64,000 nt of DNA from Phycisphaerales bacterium (GTDB lineage Bacteria > Planctomycetota > Phycisphaerae > UBA1845): positions 62,001-126,000 of the forward strand of contig JACKHG010000004.1 of assembly GCA_020639115.1 (NCBI GenBank). The letters run 5' to 3'. Below the pieces are notes generated by a model. The model had not been told where the DNA came from, made no database searches, and saw only the letters and a list, made by a program, of their open reading frames with translations. Position numbers and translations under genes: made by a program. Positions 63,099 through 64,000 of this stretch are shown here, piece after piece. Positions within the stretch are counted from its first letter, which is position 1. Each line of letters begins with the position of its first letter.

Positions 63099-64000
63099 AT
63101 GAACAGTGCAATGCCGCTTCGCCGCATCGTCGCCGGGACGGTCGCCATCTGCGGCTGCGGCGCCGCCTTGTCGTGCGCCCAGGCGCAGGTGCCGCCGCCT
63201 CCCGGGCCTCCGCAGGTGGCCACGGCCGGCGTCGACGAGCAGATCGCGGTCATCGAGCGCCTGGCGAACCACGAGCGGGCGAAATGGACGGACGTGCACA
63301 CCTGGCGAGGCCGGCTGGAGGTGACGGACGTCGAGTGCTACTTCGGGGCGCGCCGGGAGCAACTGCTCGCGAATCTGGGTCGCGACGCGGCGCAGTTTCC
63401 GGCGGAGTTCAAGAAGATCCTCAGGGGCACGGTCGATTTTCGCCTCGATCGCGACAGCGCTGCGCTGTTCACGCGTTTCGCAACCGAAGCGGTGGGCGTC
63501 GTCGGACTGGAGGACGGTGCCGACACGGGCATCCACCCGGCGCCGTTCGAGCAGTTGGCCATCGTCACGCCGGGCGAGTATCTGCACTTCGAGCCGGGCG
63601 TGGCGTACGCCCAGCCGGGCGGAACGCGTGCCCGCGTGGCCTTCCGCGAGCCTGCGGCGGAGGCGCGCCGCCAGCAGATGGGCACGCTGGTCGACCCGCG
63701 CGGCCTGATGGGTTACGGCCGGCCCACCTGGGAAAACCTTCAGTTGATCGCCGACGCGCTGCGGGCGGCCGGTGCGCTGCGGGTCGGCGACGCCGAGCTC
63801 ACCGTCTGGACGGACGCGGCGGAGACCATCATCATCATGCCCGGCCAGGCCGGACAGGACCGTTTGGTTTTCCAGCAGATGAAGTTCGTGGGCGACAACC
63901 TCACCGACCTGTCGATGTACGACGCCGCCGGCCGGGTGTACCAGCATGTGACCTGGACGTACCCGGCGGGCGGCGGGGCCGACCGGGCGACCGCGATGGA
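63099..64000 (+). CDS. Secreted protein, unknown function (partial, runs off window end)
   Basis: An ATG with GCGGAG upstream opens a frame that remains open for 300 codons to the window edge, so the C-terminus is missing. Signal peptide: RRIVAGTVAICGCGAALSCAQA, then a Pro-rich linker (VPPPPGPPQ). The mature part begins AGVDEQIAVIERLANHERAKW and has mixed helix and strand, with RGRLEVTDVECYFG and TWENLQLIADALRAAGALR as recognisable secondary-structure units. No family assigned; a helix-then-beta layout starting with a 'W.G.l.v' strand is reminiscent of lipoprotein-carrier-type folds but the evidence is too thin to claim it. It follows the Cys-rich protein by 34 bp. Confidence 0.7.
   Translation, partial: MNSAMPLRRIVAGTVAICGCGAALSCAQAQVPPPPGPPQVATAGVDEQIAVIERLANHERAKWTDVHTWRGRLEVTDVECYFGARREQLLANLGRDAAQFPAEFKKILRGTVDFRLDRDSAALFTRFATEAVGVVGLEDGADTGIHPAPFEQLAIVTPGEYLHFEPGVAYAQPGGTRARVAFREPAAEARRQQMGTLVDPRGLMGYGRPTWENLQLIADALRAAGALRVGDAELTVWTDAAETIIIMPGQAGQDRLVFQQMKFVGDNLTDLSMYDAAGRVYQHVTWTYPAGGGADRATAM

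Overview
This window looks like a chromosomal segment of a Planctomycetota bacterium, probably Phycisphaerae-like. The sequence is GC-rich. It encodes several very large secreted proteins with Asp/Asn/Cys repeats of the DCNxNGxPDxCD type, dockerin-like paired EF-hand C-termini (DxDGDxDVDLxDF), a PEP-CTERM protein, and an ECF sigma factor overlapping a Ser/Thr kinase with TPR repeats. No rRNA or tRNA gene was found. The one RNA gene is a tmRNA (ssrA). The lineage call is inference from these signatures.

Layout. 0-2 kb: a glutaryl-CoA dehydrogenase-type acyl-CoA dehydrogenase and a KynB-type cyclase, both on the minus strand. 2.3-14.2 kb: two giant secreted mosaic proteins and a small secretin/STN-like protein on the plus strand, separated by a terminator and a densely hairpinned non-coding stretch. 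14.2-20.3 kb: secreted GH9 glycosidase, small membrane protein, FIST sensor, CheY-like protein, glycerate kinase and secreted aldose 1-epimerase. 20.6-23.6 kb: a promoter with a perfect LacI-type palindrome ahead of a PEP-CTERM protein and an SGNH hydrolase whose C-terminus duplicates that PEP-CTERM protein. 23.8-27.8 kb: ECF sigma factor and kinase-TPR pair on the minus strand, divergent from three tandem giant paralogues with autotransporter-type beta-strand repeats (28-37.8 kb). 38.2-38.6 kb: tmRNA. 39.2-40.8 kb: secreted calcineurin-like phosphoesterase.

40.8-51.3 kb is the most unusual part. It holds duplicated non-coding modules with 7- and 8-bp minisatellites, then an Rhs polymorphic-toxin locus. 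There a dockerin-like EF-hand segment sits inside the Rhs repeat/core region, C-terminal toxin domains switch sharply to lower GC, and truncated toxin tails and orphan cassettes alternate with paralogous, probably exported, immunity-like genes. A decayed gene and a two-tier array of hairpin repeats follow. Next to the array lies an amylosucrase-like gene broken by several frameshifts.

51.3-64 kb: the broken amylosucrase, a haem-binding-type chemotaxis receptor, a subtilisin-like protease with dockerin-like end, a response regulator/histidine kinase pair, a secreted metzincin-like protease, a small Cys-rich secreted protein, and a secreted protein running off the window end.

Functional theme: secreted and surface proteins, carbohydrate handling and signalling, plus an inter-bacterial toxin island undergoing cassette exchange. 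All function calls are by motif reading only; no database search was run.
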